A DNA stretch of 54,894 bases, from NCBI GenBank assembly GCA_041484525.1, contig JBGPHT010000036.1:1-54894 (forward strand). The letters are read 5' to 3'. Position numbers and translations under genes: made by a program. Each line of letters begins with the position of its first letter. Positions within the stretch are counted from its first letter, which is position 1. Positions 43,314 to 51,117 of the stretch are shown here, one piece after another. This DNA comes from JBGPHT01 sp041484525. GTDB taxonomy: Bacteria; Acidobacteriota; Terriglobia; Bryobacterales; Bryobacteraceae. The notes under the pieces are model-generated. The model had not been told where the DNA came from and did no database searches. It was given only the letters and a program-made list of their open reading frames with translations.

Positions 43314-43584
43314 GGGCTCTCCGGATCACCCTTATAATTGTGTTTGAATTACTAACTTAGGCTACTGTATGTCCCGACACCATCACAACGCCAAATTCTG
43401 GCATGGATACGTACCCATTTTAGATAACAGATTCTCCCTGCCAGCTATCATCATTTGTGACTTAGTGCTCTCCCTACCGGCCTCGTTTCAAGCGCTGCTA
43501 CTGTAATTCCTAACCACTCCCTCACGGGTGGTGTCTTGGTGAGGTGGAAAAGAGCCGCGACTGTCAGGGAGCGGTTGGCTCGGG
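43314..43584 (-). other. Intergenic gap within the lasso cluster
   Basis: 271 bp of lower GC between the cyclase stop and the PqqD-like start. I looked on both strands for a second precursor and found none with a leader motif. A weak hairpin (CCACTCCC-tcac-GGGTGG) lies near 43517-43534, and TATAAG lies about 30 bp before the PqqD start without a convincing -35 box. It may hold a separate promoter for the B1-B2-precursor half. Confidence 0.4.
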
Positions 43585-45468
43585 TTAGAGAACGTTACTA
43601 TGTTCGCGAGGCCGCGCACTTAGATCGAGATGTCTTAGTGCCGTTCGGGATGTATCGCGCTGGCGGAGCCAAAGCTCGAGCAGGATCAGTTGGCGCAGTT
43701 GAGGCTCGTTGCAGTCCAACCCCTGGATCAATCTTTGCAATCGAAACGTAACGCTCTCACGCTTCACATATCCAAGTTGAACCAGGCGCATCGCGCTTGG
43801 ATCGCGCAGCAGCTCGATGGCGCACGGGCGCTCAGCGGTTAGAAACATCGCGTCGTAACTGCCCTTGGAGCGCCGGTTGAGAATCATGCCGGGAACGATT
43901 CCTCGCAGCGAGCGGCGCATTAGTCGACGCGGCTCACCGGGGCGGCAGGCCAGGCCGGCGGGTATCGTCAGCATGAACTCAACCAACGGGCGATGCAGAT
44001 AAGGATGGCTGTAATGCACACTCCCTAACGACTCCGGACACTGGAAAGTCCGGCACTCGAGGAGATGATTTAGCGCTCCCAGGTGCTTGCGCCGCGACGG
44101 TATCGCATCCCGTAGTAGGGCTGCCTGCGAGCGCTGCCGCTGGCGCGCGCGGACCCGTTGCCGCGCGGCAGGGGAGAGTGAGTCGCCGTACGTATGGTGC
44201 TCGGCCACGCCGGCGCTCAGGTCCGAATTGGCTGCTCGATCCGGTCGGACCGCTCGCCAAAGAATCGAATAGACGGGTACGCGGAGAGACCGGCTCCACG
44301 CGAATGCCTGGGTTATGGCTTGCGAGTATTGACCCTGACGGAAACGGTCGGCGACCTGTTCGGCATCGTCCAGCCAATTACCCATGATGAGATCGCCCGG
44401 TTGACCCGTAAGGAAGACGTTGGATCCGATGGCAGCCATCCGCCTCTCCACCTCAGCCCATCGGGGGGCCCAGGAAGCCGGCATAGCGTTACCCGCGGCG
44501 GCTAGCGAGACCGGCGGATGGTCCGCGGTCTCGAGGTGAATGGGCGACACAGAGTGTGCCTGCTCCACTGCACGGTAGAACTTCTCGTCGGCAGAGCCCG
44601 GAAAACAATAGGTGAAGGTGGAGAGTCCGGTGGCCCGAACGGCGCCCGACGAAATCAGGCGGTCTGCCATGCAGACGATAGAGGACGAATCCAGGCCGCC
44701 GCTTAACTCCGCACACACGGGTCCGTCTGTATCCAGCCTGACGGCAACGGCTTCTTGAAACAAGGTGCGGAATTGTTCTTCATACTCCGCCTCGTTACCG
44801 TACTCGATGTTATCGGTAACAGGCAAGTCCCAGAATCTGGTGGCGGCCAGGCGTCCCTCCGCGGCGCGCAGCATCGTGCCCGGTGGGACAGGATAGATAC
44901 CGCGATACGGCGTCAGGCCGGCAGCGCGGCCGTAGGCCAGGAATTCAGCGGCGTAGTCTTCGTCGAGCGCGGGGTCGGCTACCCATCGGGCGATGTGCTC
45001 GAGCGAGGAGGACCACAGCAGGCGTTCCGCCGTCTGGTGATAGTAGAGCGGGCGGACTCCGGCGTAATCGCTGCCCAGCAGGATCGCGCGGCTCCGCGCG
45101 TCCCAGATTGCCAGGCTCCAGTCGCCGATGAGCCGGTGAAAGCCCTGCTGTCCGCCGGTCTCGTAGAGTTGAAGCGCCAGCGCGGCATCGCCCGATGTGC
45201 CCGGCTCGAAGTCACCCAGTTCGGCTGATAGTTCCCGGCGGTTGTCTACTCTGCCGTCCACTGTGCAGATGTTCTGCTTTGCGGACACGTCAGCGGCGGA
45301 TCCAGTTTGGCGGCGGCCATTGGGCCCGCCGGCTTGGCCCATCAGCAAGCCAGCCGAGCGGTGCAGGTGGATGCCGTTGGCATCCGATCCGGCAAAGCCT
45401 GCCAACATCCGATCCGTATCTTCACCCGATACGGGACGGAGGTCGAAGTAGAAGATTCCGGCTAACAT
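43585..45468 (-). CDS. Lasso cyclase (asparagine-synthetase-like C protein)
   Basis: 627 aa from ATG at 45468. N-terminal glutaminase-like domain (LAGIFYFDLRP, CTVDGRVDNRREL, RLIGDWSLAIWD) lacks the Cys2 nucleophile, as expected for a lasso cyclase, which uses no ammonia. The C-terminal synthetase domain has the ATP pyrophosphatase loop CAELSGGLDSSSIVC near residue 250 and SVHYSHPYLHRPLVEFML, RSKGSYDAMF near the end. It adenylates the side chain of the acceptor Asp/Glu and closes the ring to the freed N-terminus. Two bases separate its start from the stop of the DUF5519 gene. Confidence 0.92.
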   Translation of the reverse strand: MLAGIFYFDLRPVSGEDTDRMLAGFAGSDANGIHLHRSAGLLMGQAGGPNGRRQTGSAADVSAKQNICTVDGRVDNRRELSAELGDFEPGTSGDAALALQLYETGGQQGFHRLIGDWSLAIWDARSRAILLGSDYAGVRPLYYHQTAERLLWSSSLEHIARWVADPALDEDYAAEFLAYGRAAGLTPYRGIYPVPPGTMLRAAEGRLAATRFWDLPVTDNIEYGNEAEYEEQFRTLFQEAVAVRLDTDGPVCAELSGGLDSSSIVCMADRLISSGAVRATGLSTFTYCFPGSADEKFYRAVEQAHSVSPIHLETADHPPVSLAAAGNAMPASWAPRWAEVERRMAAIGSNVFLTGQPGDLIMGNWLDDAEQVADRFRQGQYSQAITQAFAWSRSLRVPVYSILWRAVRPDRAANSDLSAGVAEHHTYGDSLSPAARQRVRARQRQRSQAALLRDAIPSRRKHLGALNHLLECRTFQCPESLGSVHYSHPYLHRPLVEFMLTIPAGLACRPGEPRRLMRRSLRGIVPGMILNRRSKGSYDAMFLTAERPCAIELLRDPSAMRLVQLGYVKRESVTFRLQRLIQGLDCNEPQLRQLILLELWLRQRDTSRTALRHLDLSARPREHSNVL

Positions 45469-45470
45469 AC

Positions 45471-45989
45471 TCACCAACTGCCTCGCGCCACGTTATAGGA
45501 TGCTGCCACGATTCCCACGACAACTACCAGTTCCGATTCGTCTCGAGGAGCGTAGACCATTACCAGCGTCTGGGCCAGAAACCCGGCCAGGGCTAACGGA
45601 TGCTCTTCCGCCCATCCCAGCGCAACGATTTGTTGCCGGATCGGCGTGGGTAGCGTCAAATGAACGCTGCCTTCCGGTGCGGCATGCAGGTGGCAGAACT
45701 CGTGGCCGTCGATGAATGCCTCGGCCGGCCCGTTGGCAAACCCGTCCAATAGAAAGAGCGCTCTTGTGTCCGGCGCCGCCATTCTACTTTGGCGCGAGCC
45801 AACGTTGGGCAGGCGCAGGCTGGCTTCGGCAAGCCGCTCGATCCACCCTGGCGGGGGCCATTGATCCAGTTGCACATGAGGCACCACGCTCTGCGTCCGG
45901 GGTCGCGGCCCGGATCGGGGAGGGGGCATGGAAATGGGCAGCCTTAGCAAGGCCGGGGGATCGATGGCACTCCAGCTTGGCGATGACAT
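45471..45989 (-). CDS. DUF5519 (luciferase-domain) protein in the lasso operon
   Basis: 172 aa from ATG at 45989 (a GTG at 46028 is also in frame). About 70 N-terminal residues are Pro-rich and poorly conserved. Residues 75-165 match the luciferase-domain/DUF5519 family: FANGPAEAFIDGHEFCHLHA, SVHLTLPTPI, ALGWAEEHPLA and VMVYAPRDESELVVVVGIV. That family has no known reaction; the name comes from firefly-luciferase-like annotation. Translation coupling to the cyclase (TGA-GT-ATG) argues for a role in the pathway, such as tailoring, immunity or targeting of the product. Confidence 0.7.
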   Translation of the reverse strand: MSSPSWSAIDPPALLRLPISMPPPRSGPRPRTQSVVPHVQLDQWPPPGWIERLAEASLRLPNVGSRQSRMAAPDTRALFLLDGFANGPAEAFIDGHEFCHLHAAPEGSVHLTLPTPIRQQIVALGWAEEHPLALAGFLAQTLVMVYAPRDESELVVVVGIVAASYNVARGSW

Positions 45990-46106
45990 ACACTCAGTCT
46001 GCTGGATAGAGCAGTCTGGGCGAATCACCCAATCGGCTAAACACTGATAGCCAAATCTGATAACTCAACCAGGAAAGTCTTACCCGGGATCGAGATTACT
46101 AAAAGA

Positions 46107-46736
46107 TTACAGATGAATGATGCCGCGCCGTAGCGCCACCGTGACCGCATGCGTTCGGTCGCTGACGTCTAACTTGGAGAGAATGTGTTTCACGTGAGCA
46201 TTTACGGTGGCTTCGGATACCGTGAGCCGGTAAGCCACTTCCTTGTTGCGCAAGCCGGAAGCGATCAACTGCAGCACCTCGATCTCGCGTGCGGTAATGT
46301 CGGGCCGCGGAAGGTTCTCGGCGATTCGGGCGCCCACCTGGGCCGGGATATATCGCTTTCCAGCAGCCACGTCCCGAATGGCTTGTACCAGTTCGCGTCT
46401 GACCATGTCCTTCAGGAGATAGCCCCGGGCGCCGGCCTCGAGAGCGCGGTATATCTCTTCGTCGCCGTCGAGCGTGGTGAGGACGATAATCTGGGCGTTG
46501 GATGATTTCTCGCAGATACGCCGGATTGCCTCGGCGCCATGAATATCCGGAAGCAGCAGGTCCATCAGGACTATGTCCGGACGCAAAGCAAAATACAAGG
46601 CAACGGCCTCCACACCCTTTCCTACGTCACCCACCACTTGCATGCCAGGCTCGGAGTTAATGATGGCTTGCAGGCCATCGCGCACGACGGGATGGTCGTC
46701 GACAACTAATATGGTGATCGGGTTTGGTGCGTCCAT
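46107..46736 (-). CDS. NarL/FixJ-type response regulator
   Basis: 209 aa. Receiver domain (residues 8-125): VVDDHPVVRDGL, phosphoacceptor Asp in DIVLMDLLLPD, VLTTLDGDEE and YLLKDM. LuxR-type DNA-binding domain (145-205): ITAREIEVLQLIASGLRNKE, VAYRLTVSEATVNAHVKHIL. Divergent from the sensor gene at 46855, with which it surely pairs. Directly upstream of the lasso operon on the same strand, separated by 117 bp, so it is a good candidate for its regulator. Confidence 0.9.
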   Translation of the reverse strand: MDAPNPITILVVDDHPVVRDGLQAIINSEPGMQVVGDVGKGVEAVALYFALRPDIVLMDLLLPDIHGAEAIRRICEKSSNAQIIVLTTLDGDEEIYRALEAGARGYLLKDMVRRELVQAIRDVAAGKRYIPAQVGARIAENLPRPDITAREIEVLQLIASGLRNKEVAYRLTVSEATVNAHVKHILSKLDVSDRTHAVTVALRRGIIHL

Positions 46737-46854
46737 CTTGTGGCTCGGGGGTCGCCCTGATTATACCGGATTTGCGTAGTCACTCCACTGGGTAGCCGGC
46801 GGGGTGATAATGTCAGGAGCGCCGCCTCTTAGTCGAGCGGCGAGGAGACCTTAG

Positions 46855-49755
46855 GTGAGGATCTGCCCCCCGCGTCCGGCTTTCGCCATTCTTATGGTTG
46901 CGCTGGCGGATTGCGCCTTCGGCCTGAATCCCAGCCTGTCGCTCACCCAATTTATTCATACGAGCTGGACGGAGAGCGAGGGCGCTATGGTGCCCTATAT
47001 CACAGCCGTCGCCCAGAGCACCGACGGTTATCTTTGGCTGGGGACACGACAGGGCCTGCTGCGTTTCGACGGCCTCCACCTGGTTCCGTGGAATCCCCTT
47101 CCGGGGGAAGCGCTTCCCGACAAATCGATAGACTCGCTGGCTGCATCGGCTGGCGGCGGCCTCTGGATCGGTACTAAGGGCCGAATCGTCCGGCTGGAGC
47201 ATGGGCATCTGGTTCAGTACACCATAATGAATGGCTCACCCGATGGTGGGATCGCCGCCATGGTCGAGGACCGTGCGGGACGGCTTTGGGCCGGTAATGT
47301 CCGGCCCAAAGCCAAAGCAGGCGGGCTGGTGCTGCTCGACAACGGCCGGGTGAAGACCTACGGCACAGAGAACGGTCTGCAGAAGCCAGAAGTATTGTCG
47401 CTGTTTTTCGACCACGAAGGTACTCTGTGGGTAGGAACGCTCGGCGGCTTTTGCAAATGGGACGCCCGGGAGGCACGCTGCCATCCCGTGCGCCCGCCAT
47501 TTGCGGCGGCCCAGGACGCCGAAACGTTGGGGCCTCCTGCGCAGAAGCCGTTCCGCCTCGTAAAAGCCATCCTCCAGGATCGTCAGGGCACGATGTGGCT
47601 GGGTACGGTGGGACAAGGCCTGATTCGAGTGCGCGATGACCGGTTCGAGAGCTTTTCGCGAAAGGATGGCCTTTCGAGCGATGATGTCGAAGCCCTGGCT
47701 GAAGACCGCGAAGGCAATTTATGGGTGGGCACATCGAACGGCTTCGATCGGTTCAGGGAGCCGAAAGTGGCAAAATGGACGACCTTCGAGGGCCTTTCGG
47801 GCAACTTCATTACCGCGGTCTGCTCTACCCGTGGCGGCGATGTCTGGGTGGGGGCCTTTTCCCGTGGACTCAACCGAATCCGTGGCAACCAAATCGTCAG
47901 ATACTCGAGAAGCTCCGGCTTGCCCAACGACACTGTATTCTCTCTTCACGAAGATGTGAACGGAACCCTTTGGGCAGGCACAGGCAAGGGGCTGGCGCGC
48001 CTCTCCGGGGAGCGATTTGTGGAAGTGCCCGTGGTGGACCACTCGCCTTTTCTTAGTCAGACAATGACCTCCGTACGAAGCGGAGTATTATGGCTGGCCG
48101 ATTCCAATCGGGGCTTGGCGAGGTTGCGGGACGGAAGAGTCGAGGAGTGGCAGGCCGAAGGGATGCCTTCAGATGCGGTTTACCGCCTGGGATCCAGCCG
48201 GAACGGAGATTTGTGGGTTGGCTATATTAAGGACGGCATAGCGGTGATCCGCGGCGACTCCGTTGTCCAAACCTACACCGCCGAAACCGGGCTGGCTGCC
48301 GGCGCCGTGCAAGCCATTTACGAGGACCGCGCCGGTAGCATGTGGATCGGAACCCGCGAGGGTTTGAGCCGAATCCGAAACGGCCGCTGGACCACGTGGA
48401 CTGCTAAGCAGCGTGTGCCGCTTGGAGGCATCCAGGCGATGACCGAAGACGATGGCGGCCATTTGTGGCTGGTCACGCCGGCCGGCATGCTGCTGCTGAC
48501 ACTCGAGGATCTCTCGCGCACCCCCGACGGCGTACCGGCATCGTTGTTCTTTTCCACCTACGGTCCGGACGATGGAATCCGCATAGCGGACATCCCCGGG
48601 ACCATGGATCCCCGGCTCGCGAAATCTGTCGATGGACGCCTTTGGCTCAGTACCGGGGACGGTGTCGCCACCATCGATCCGGCATCGATTCGCACCAATA
48701 CCCTCGCCCCTCCCATTTCCATAGAGCAGTTGATCGTTGACGGCAAGCGGATGGATGTCACGGCACACGACATACGATTCCGCGGCCGGGCTGTGCAGAT
48801 CGATTACACCGCACTCAGTCTTACTTCACCGGAAGCCGTGCGCTTCCGCTACCAATTGGAGGGGTTCGATCGGGACTGGGTGGAAGCCGGCACACGGCGT
48901 CAGATTGTTTATGCCAATTTGCCACCGGCCGACTACCGTTTTCACGTCATCGCCAGTAACAACGATGGCGTCTGGAACCAGGAGGGCGCGGTCCTGTCAT
49001 TCCGCTGCGAGCCATACTTCTACCAGACGCGCCTTTTCTCCGCGCTATGTCTCTGCGCGCTCGGACTCTCAGTCTGGGGAGTAGTGCGGCTGCGTGTGGG
49101 GCAAATCCGATCGCGGTTCCAGTTGGTGCTGGCGGAGCGGACGCGGCTGACCCGCGAGATGCACGACACGTTGCTGCAGGGGTTTGCGGGGGTCGTATAC
49201 CAACTGGAGGCAGCTTCCAGGCAAGCTGCCACCGCGCCCGACTTGAGCAAAAAGCGGGTGGAGCGCGCACTGGAACAAGCCGACCAATCCCTGCGGGAAG
49301 CGCGCGAAGCCCTCTCCTCGATGCGGCTGTCGGCACTGGAGCATAGTACGCTGTCCGAAGCTCTGTTGGCGACCGGCAAGCAAATCCTGGAAGGAACTCC
49401 CGCTCGTTTCGACATGGACGTAACCGGCAGGGTTCGCCAGCTTCCCTACGACATCCAGGCGAACCTTTACATCATCGCCCGGGAAGCGATCAACAACGCG
49501 TTGAACCACGCCAGGCCGGAGAGCGTCACCCTGGAGCTGGCCTATTCTCGCGATTCTGTGCGCCTTACCGTCGAAGATGATGGTGTCGGTTTCGATCCTG
49601 ACAACACACCCGTCCGGGAGGATCATTGGGGTCTGGGCGGGATGCGGGAACGGGCACGGCTGATCGGCGCGCGCCTCACAGTCCAGAGTGAGCGCGGTCT
49701 GGGGACCAAGATTGCCGTGGTGGTGGATCGGGGCGCGTCGAAATCTCGCGGATGA
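46855..49755 (+). CDS. Hybrid-propeller sensor histidine kinase (Y_Y_Y type)
   Basis: 966 aa from GTG at 46855, preceded by GAGGAG. A signal peptide (ending FG near residue 23) leads to about 14 beta-propeller blades (DGYLWLGTRQGLLRFDGL, GNLWVGTSNGFDRFR and similar) and a Y_Y_Y domain near 630-690 (FRYQLEGFDRDWVEAGTRR). One transmembrane helix lies at 745-765 (LFSALCLCALGLSVWGVVRL). The kinase core follows with HisKA_3 phosphoacceptor REMHDTLLQGFAGV and HATPase blocks NNALNHA, VEDDGVGFD and WGLGGMRERARLIG. Senses a periplasmic ligand, often sugar polymers in related proteins, and phosphorylates the divergent NarL partner. Confidence 0.9.
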   Translation: MRICPPRPAFAILMVALADCAFGLNPSLSLTQFIHTSWTESEGAMVPYITAVAQSTDGYLWLGTRQGLLRFDGLHLVPWNPLPGEALPDKSIDSLAASAGGGLWIGTKGRIVRLEHGHLVQYTIMNGSPDGGIAAMVEDRAGRLWAGNVRPKAKAGGLVLLDNGRVKTYGTENGLQKPEVLSLFFDHEGTLWVGTLGGFCKWDAREARCHPVRPPFAAAQDAETLGPPAQKPFRLVKAILQDRQGTMWLGTVGQGLIRVRDDRFESFSRKDGLSSDDVEALAEDREGNLWVGTSNGFDRFREPKVAKWTTFEGLSGNFITAVCSTRGGDVWVGAFSRGLNRIRGNQIVRYSRSSGLPNDTVFSLHEDVNGTLWAGTGKGLARLSGERFVEVPVVDHSPFLSQTMTSVRSGVLWLADSNRGLARLRDGRVEEWQAEGMPSDAVYRLGSSRNGDLWVGYIKDGIAVIRGDSVVQTYTAETGLAAGAVQAIYEDRAGSMWIGTREGLSRIRNGRWTTWTAKQRVPLGGIQAMTEDDGGHLWLVTPAGMLLLTLEDLSRTPDGVPASLFFSTYGPDDGIRIADIPGTMDPRLAKSVDGRLWLSTGDGVATIDPASIRTNTLAPPISIEQLIVDGKRMDVTAHDIRFRGRAVQIDYTALSLTSPEAVRFRYQLEGFDRDWVEAGTRRQIVYANLPPADYRFHVIASNNDGVWNQEGAVLSFRCEPYFYQTRLFSALCLCALGLSVWGVVRLRVGQIRSRFQLVLAERTRLTREMHDTLLQGFAGVVYQLEAASRQAATAPDLSKKRVERALEQADQSLREAREALSSMRLSALEHSTLSEALLATGKQILEGTPARFDMDVTGRVRQLPYDIQANLYIIAREAINNALNHARPESVTLELAYSRDSVRLTVEDDGVGFDPDNTPVREDHWGLGGMRERARLIGARLTVQSERGLGTKIAVVVDRGASKSRG

Positions 49756-49853
49756 CGCTGCCCGCCCGGGTCCGTGGGGCGGTTGTGGCTCACGCTGAGC
49801 GTTAGATCGCATTGCCGCTGGCCGGCATCGAATCCAGCCCCCCGAATGACTGA

Positions 49854-49887
49854 TTTTGGCTCATTTAAGCCCCAGTTGTGATAGACT
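49854..49887 (+). promoter_or_regulatory. Shared upstream motif, copy 1
   Basis: TTTTGGCTC, 14 bases, then TGTGATAGACT, 85 bp before the small gene at 49973. The same pair of boxes recurs at 50304-50338 before the next small gene. Could be a promoter (TTGGCT as -35, GATAGA or TAGACT as -10) or a regulator site. Confidence 0.45.
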
Positions 49888-49972
49888 TGACCAGGTTTTT
49901 CGCGCCCCTGCCAGGAAACGGCTAGGGAATACACCCGGACCACGTTGATATCCGGCCCGGATTCTAATTCTT

Positions 49973-50200
49973 ATGGCGATGGATTTGACTGTAGTTCTGG
50001 ATCGGCTGAAGGCGGAAAAGGAAGCCTTGGAGCGGGCAATCGCCGAAATTGAGCGAGTTGTCAGCAGTCGATCTGACCCTGCGGATGTGCTGAAGGCGCG
50101 CAATCGGCGAGGGCGTAAGTCCATGGGCAAAGAGGAGCGCGGCCAGGTATCTCTCAGGATGAAGGCTTATTGGGCCCAAAGACGGGCAAAACGTTCCTAA
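49973..50200 (+). CDS. Small coiled-coil protein with basic C-terminal motif
   Basis: 75 aa. Residues 5-30 form a coiled coil (VVLDRLKAEKEALERAIAEI). The last 30 residues are strongly basic (RRGRKSMGKEERGQVSLRMK, ending YWAQRRAKRS). The second small gene shares this plan and ending, so they are related. Acidobacteria encode many such proteins ending in a motif like R-x-S/A-x-E-x-R-x-x-I-x-x-A-x-x-x-x-W; their role is unknown, although the charge suggests nucleic-acid binding. Confidence 0.6.
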   Translation: MAMDLTVVLDRLKAEKEALERAIAEIERVVSSRSDPADVLKARNRRGRKSMGKEERGQVSLRMKAYWAQRRAKRS

Positions 50201-50303
50201 TCCAAGTAACCCTACCGCCCTAATCCTTTTTGGCTCGCCTGTGCGCAAGGCGATCCCTCTCGATCCAAAAGGCCGAAAGTCGACCAAAATCTCTGCTGTT
50301 TAA

Positions 50304-50338
50304 TTTTGGCTCGCCGTGTTACCGATGTGTGATAGACT
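50304..50338 (+). promoter_or_regulatory. Shared upstream motif, copy 2
   Basis: TTTTGGCTC, 15 bases, then TGTGATAGACT, ending only 7 bases before the ATG at 50346. If GATAGA is a -10 box, the transcript would be nearly or fully leaderless. The fragment TTTTGGCTCGCC also occurs at 50228-50239 without the second box. Confidence 0.45.
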
Positions 50339-50345
50339 CTATCCG

Positions 50346-50591
50346 ATGAAAACTGACTCATCGCTGTTAGCTGCTGCACTAATCGGTTATCATGAACAAC
50401 TGCACCGGATCAAGGCGGCAATAGCTGATATTGAACGCCAACTCGGCAAAACCAAAGGCAAGAAAGGCGGGCCTGAAGAAGCTCCCGTAAAGAAAGGCCG
50501 GCGCCGGTTATCTGCCGCTGCACGCAAGAGGATTGCGGCAGCGCAGAGGAAGCGCTGGGCCGAATACAAGAAGCAACAGGCAGCCAAGTAA
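50346..50591 (+). CDS. Small coiled-coil protein with basic C-terminal motif, second copy
   Basis: 81 aa from ATG at 50346; the longer open frame from 50316 would overlap the upstream motif. Plan as in the gene at 49973: helical coil (IGYHEQLHRIKAAIADIERQ) followed by a Lys/Arg-rich tail (RRLSAAARKRIAAAQRKRWA). It lies 145 bp further on with a similar upstream motif, so a local duplication or a dispersed family is likely. Function unknown. Confidence 0.6.
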   Translation: MKTDSSLLAAALIGYHEQLHRIKAAIADIERQLGKTKGKKGGPEEAPVKKGRRRLSAAARKRIAAAQRKRWAEYKKQQAAK

Positions 50592-50840
50592 TTAGCTCCG
50601 TTGGCGAATGCTGCACCGGTATGCGGCCGCCGAGTGGCGGTAACCGCTCACACCCCGAAACGGGTGGCGCGTTGTCATCGGTGCGCACTTAGGAAGGGGA
50701 TTAGCCGCATCTGCGGGTTGAGCCGGTCATAAACGCGGCTAAGAGTAGTCCGATTACCCTCCGAATTTCCGGATCGACACCCCCAATGACTGCTTGTGGG
50801 ATTCCTCTGCACACCCCAGACTAAAACTGGAACCCCACTA

Positions 50841-51041
50841 ATGACGTACTGCCGCATCGCATCAAAGCCTGGGCGGACCTGCCAGAAGTCTCCCCACCTA
50901 GTCGCCACGCCAGTGACAGCGGCTGAAGTACTCGAAGAGCTCCGGCAACTCCGGGCGTCGCTCGCCATCTACCGCAGCATGGTGGACCGGTTCATCAAAG
51001 ATTGGTCCGTCTGGGGGACCGAGCGGTTGCCGCGCCCGTAA
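50841..51041 (+). CDS. Small hypothetical protein
   Basis: 66 codons from ATG at 50841. The last half (VTAAEVLEELRQLRASLAIY, RSMVDRFIKDW) is a plausible amphipathic helix, whereas the first 25 residues look less protein-like; a later GTG start near 50914 is possible. It precedes the ABC exporter gene on the same strand by 76 bp. No family recognised. Confidence 0.4.
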   Translation: MTYCRIASKPGRTCQKSPHLVATPVTAAEVLEELRQLRASLAIYRSMVDRFIKDWSVWGTERLPRP

Positions 51042-51117
51042 CGCCGGGTTGTAGTGCCGGCTATTGCGATACCCTAGGCAAGTGGCGCGCCCGGTGATTG
51101 GCCGGGCGCCAGTCCGC

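Noticed and set aside
43314..43584. Possible second lasso precursor in the cluster gap (a 23-codon minus-strand frame starting MMIAGRENL)
   Set aside because: No Tyr-x-x-Pro leader motif, no suitable Gly/Asp core and no good ribosome site.
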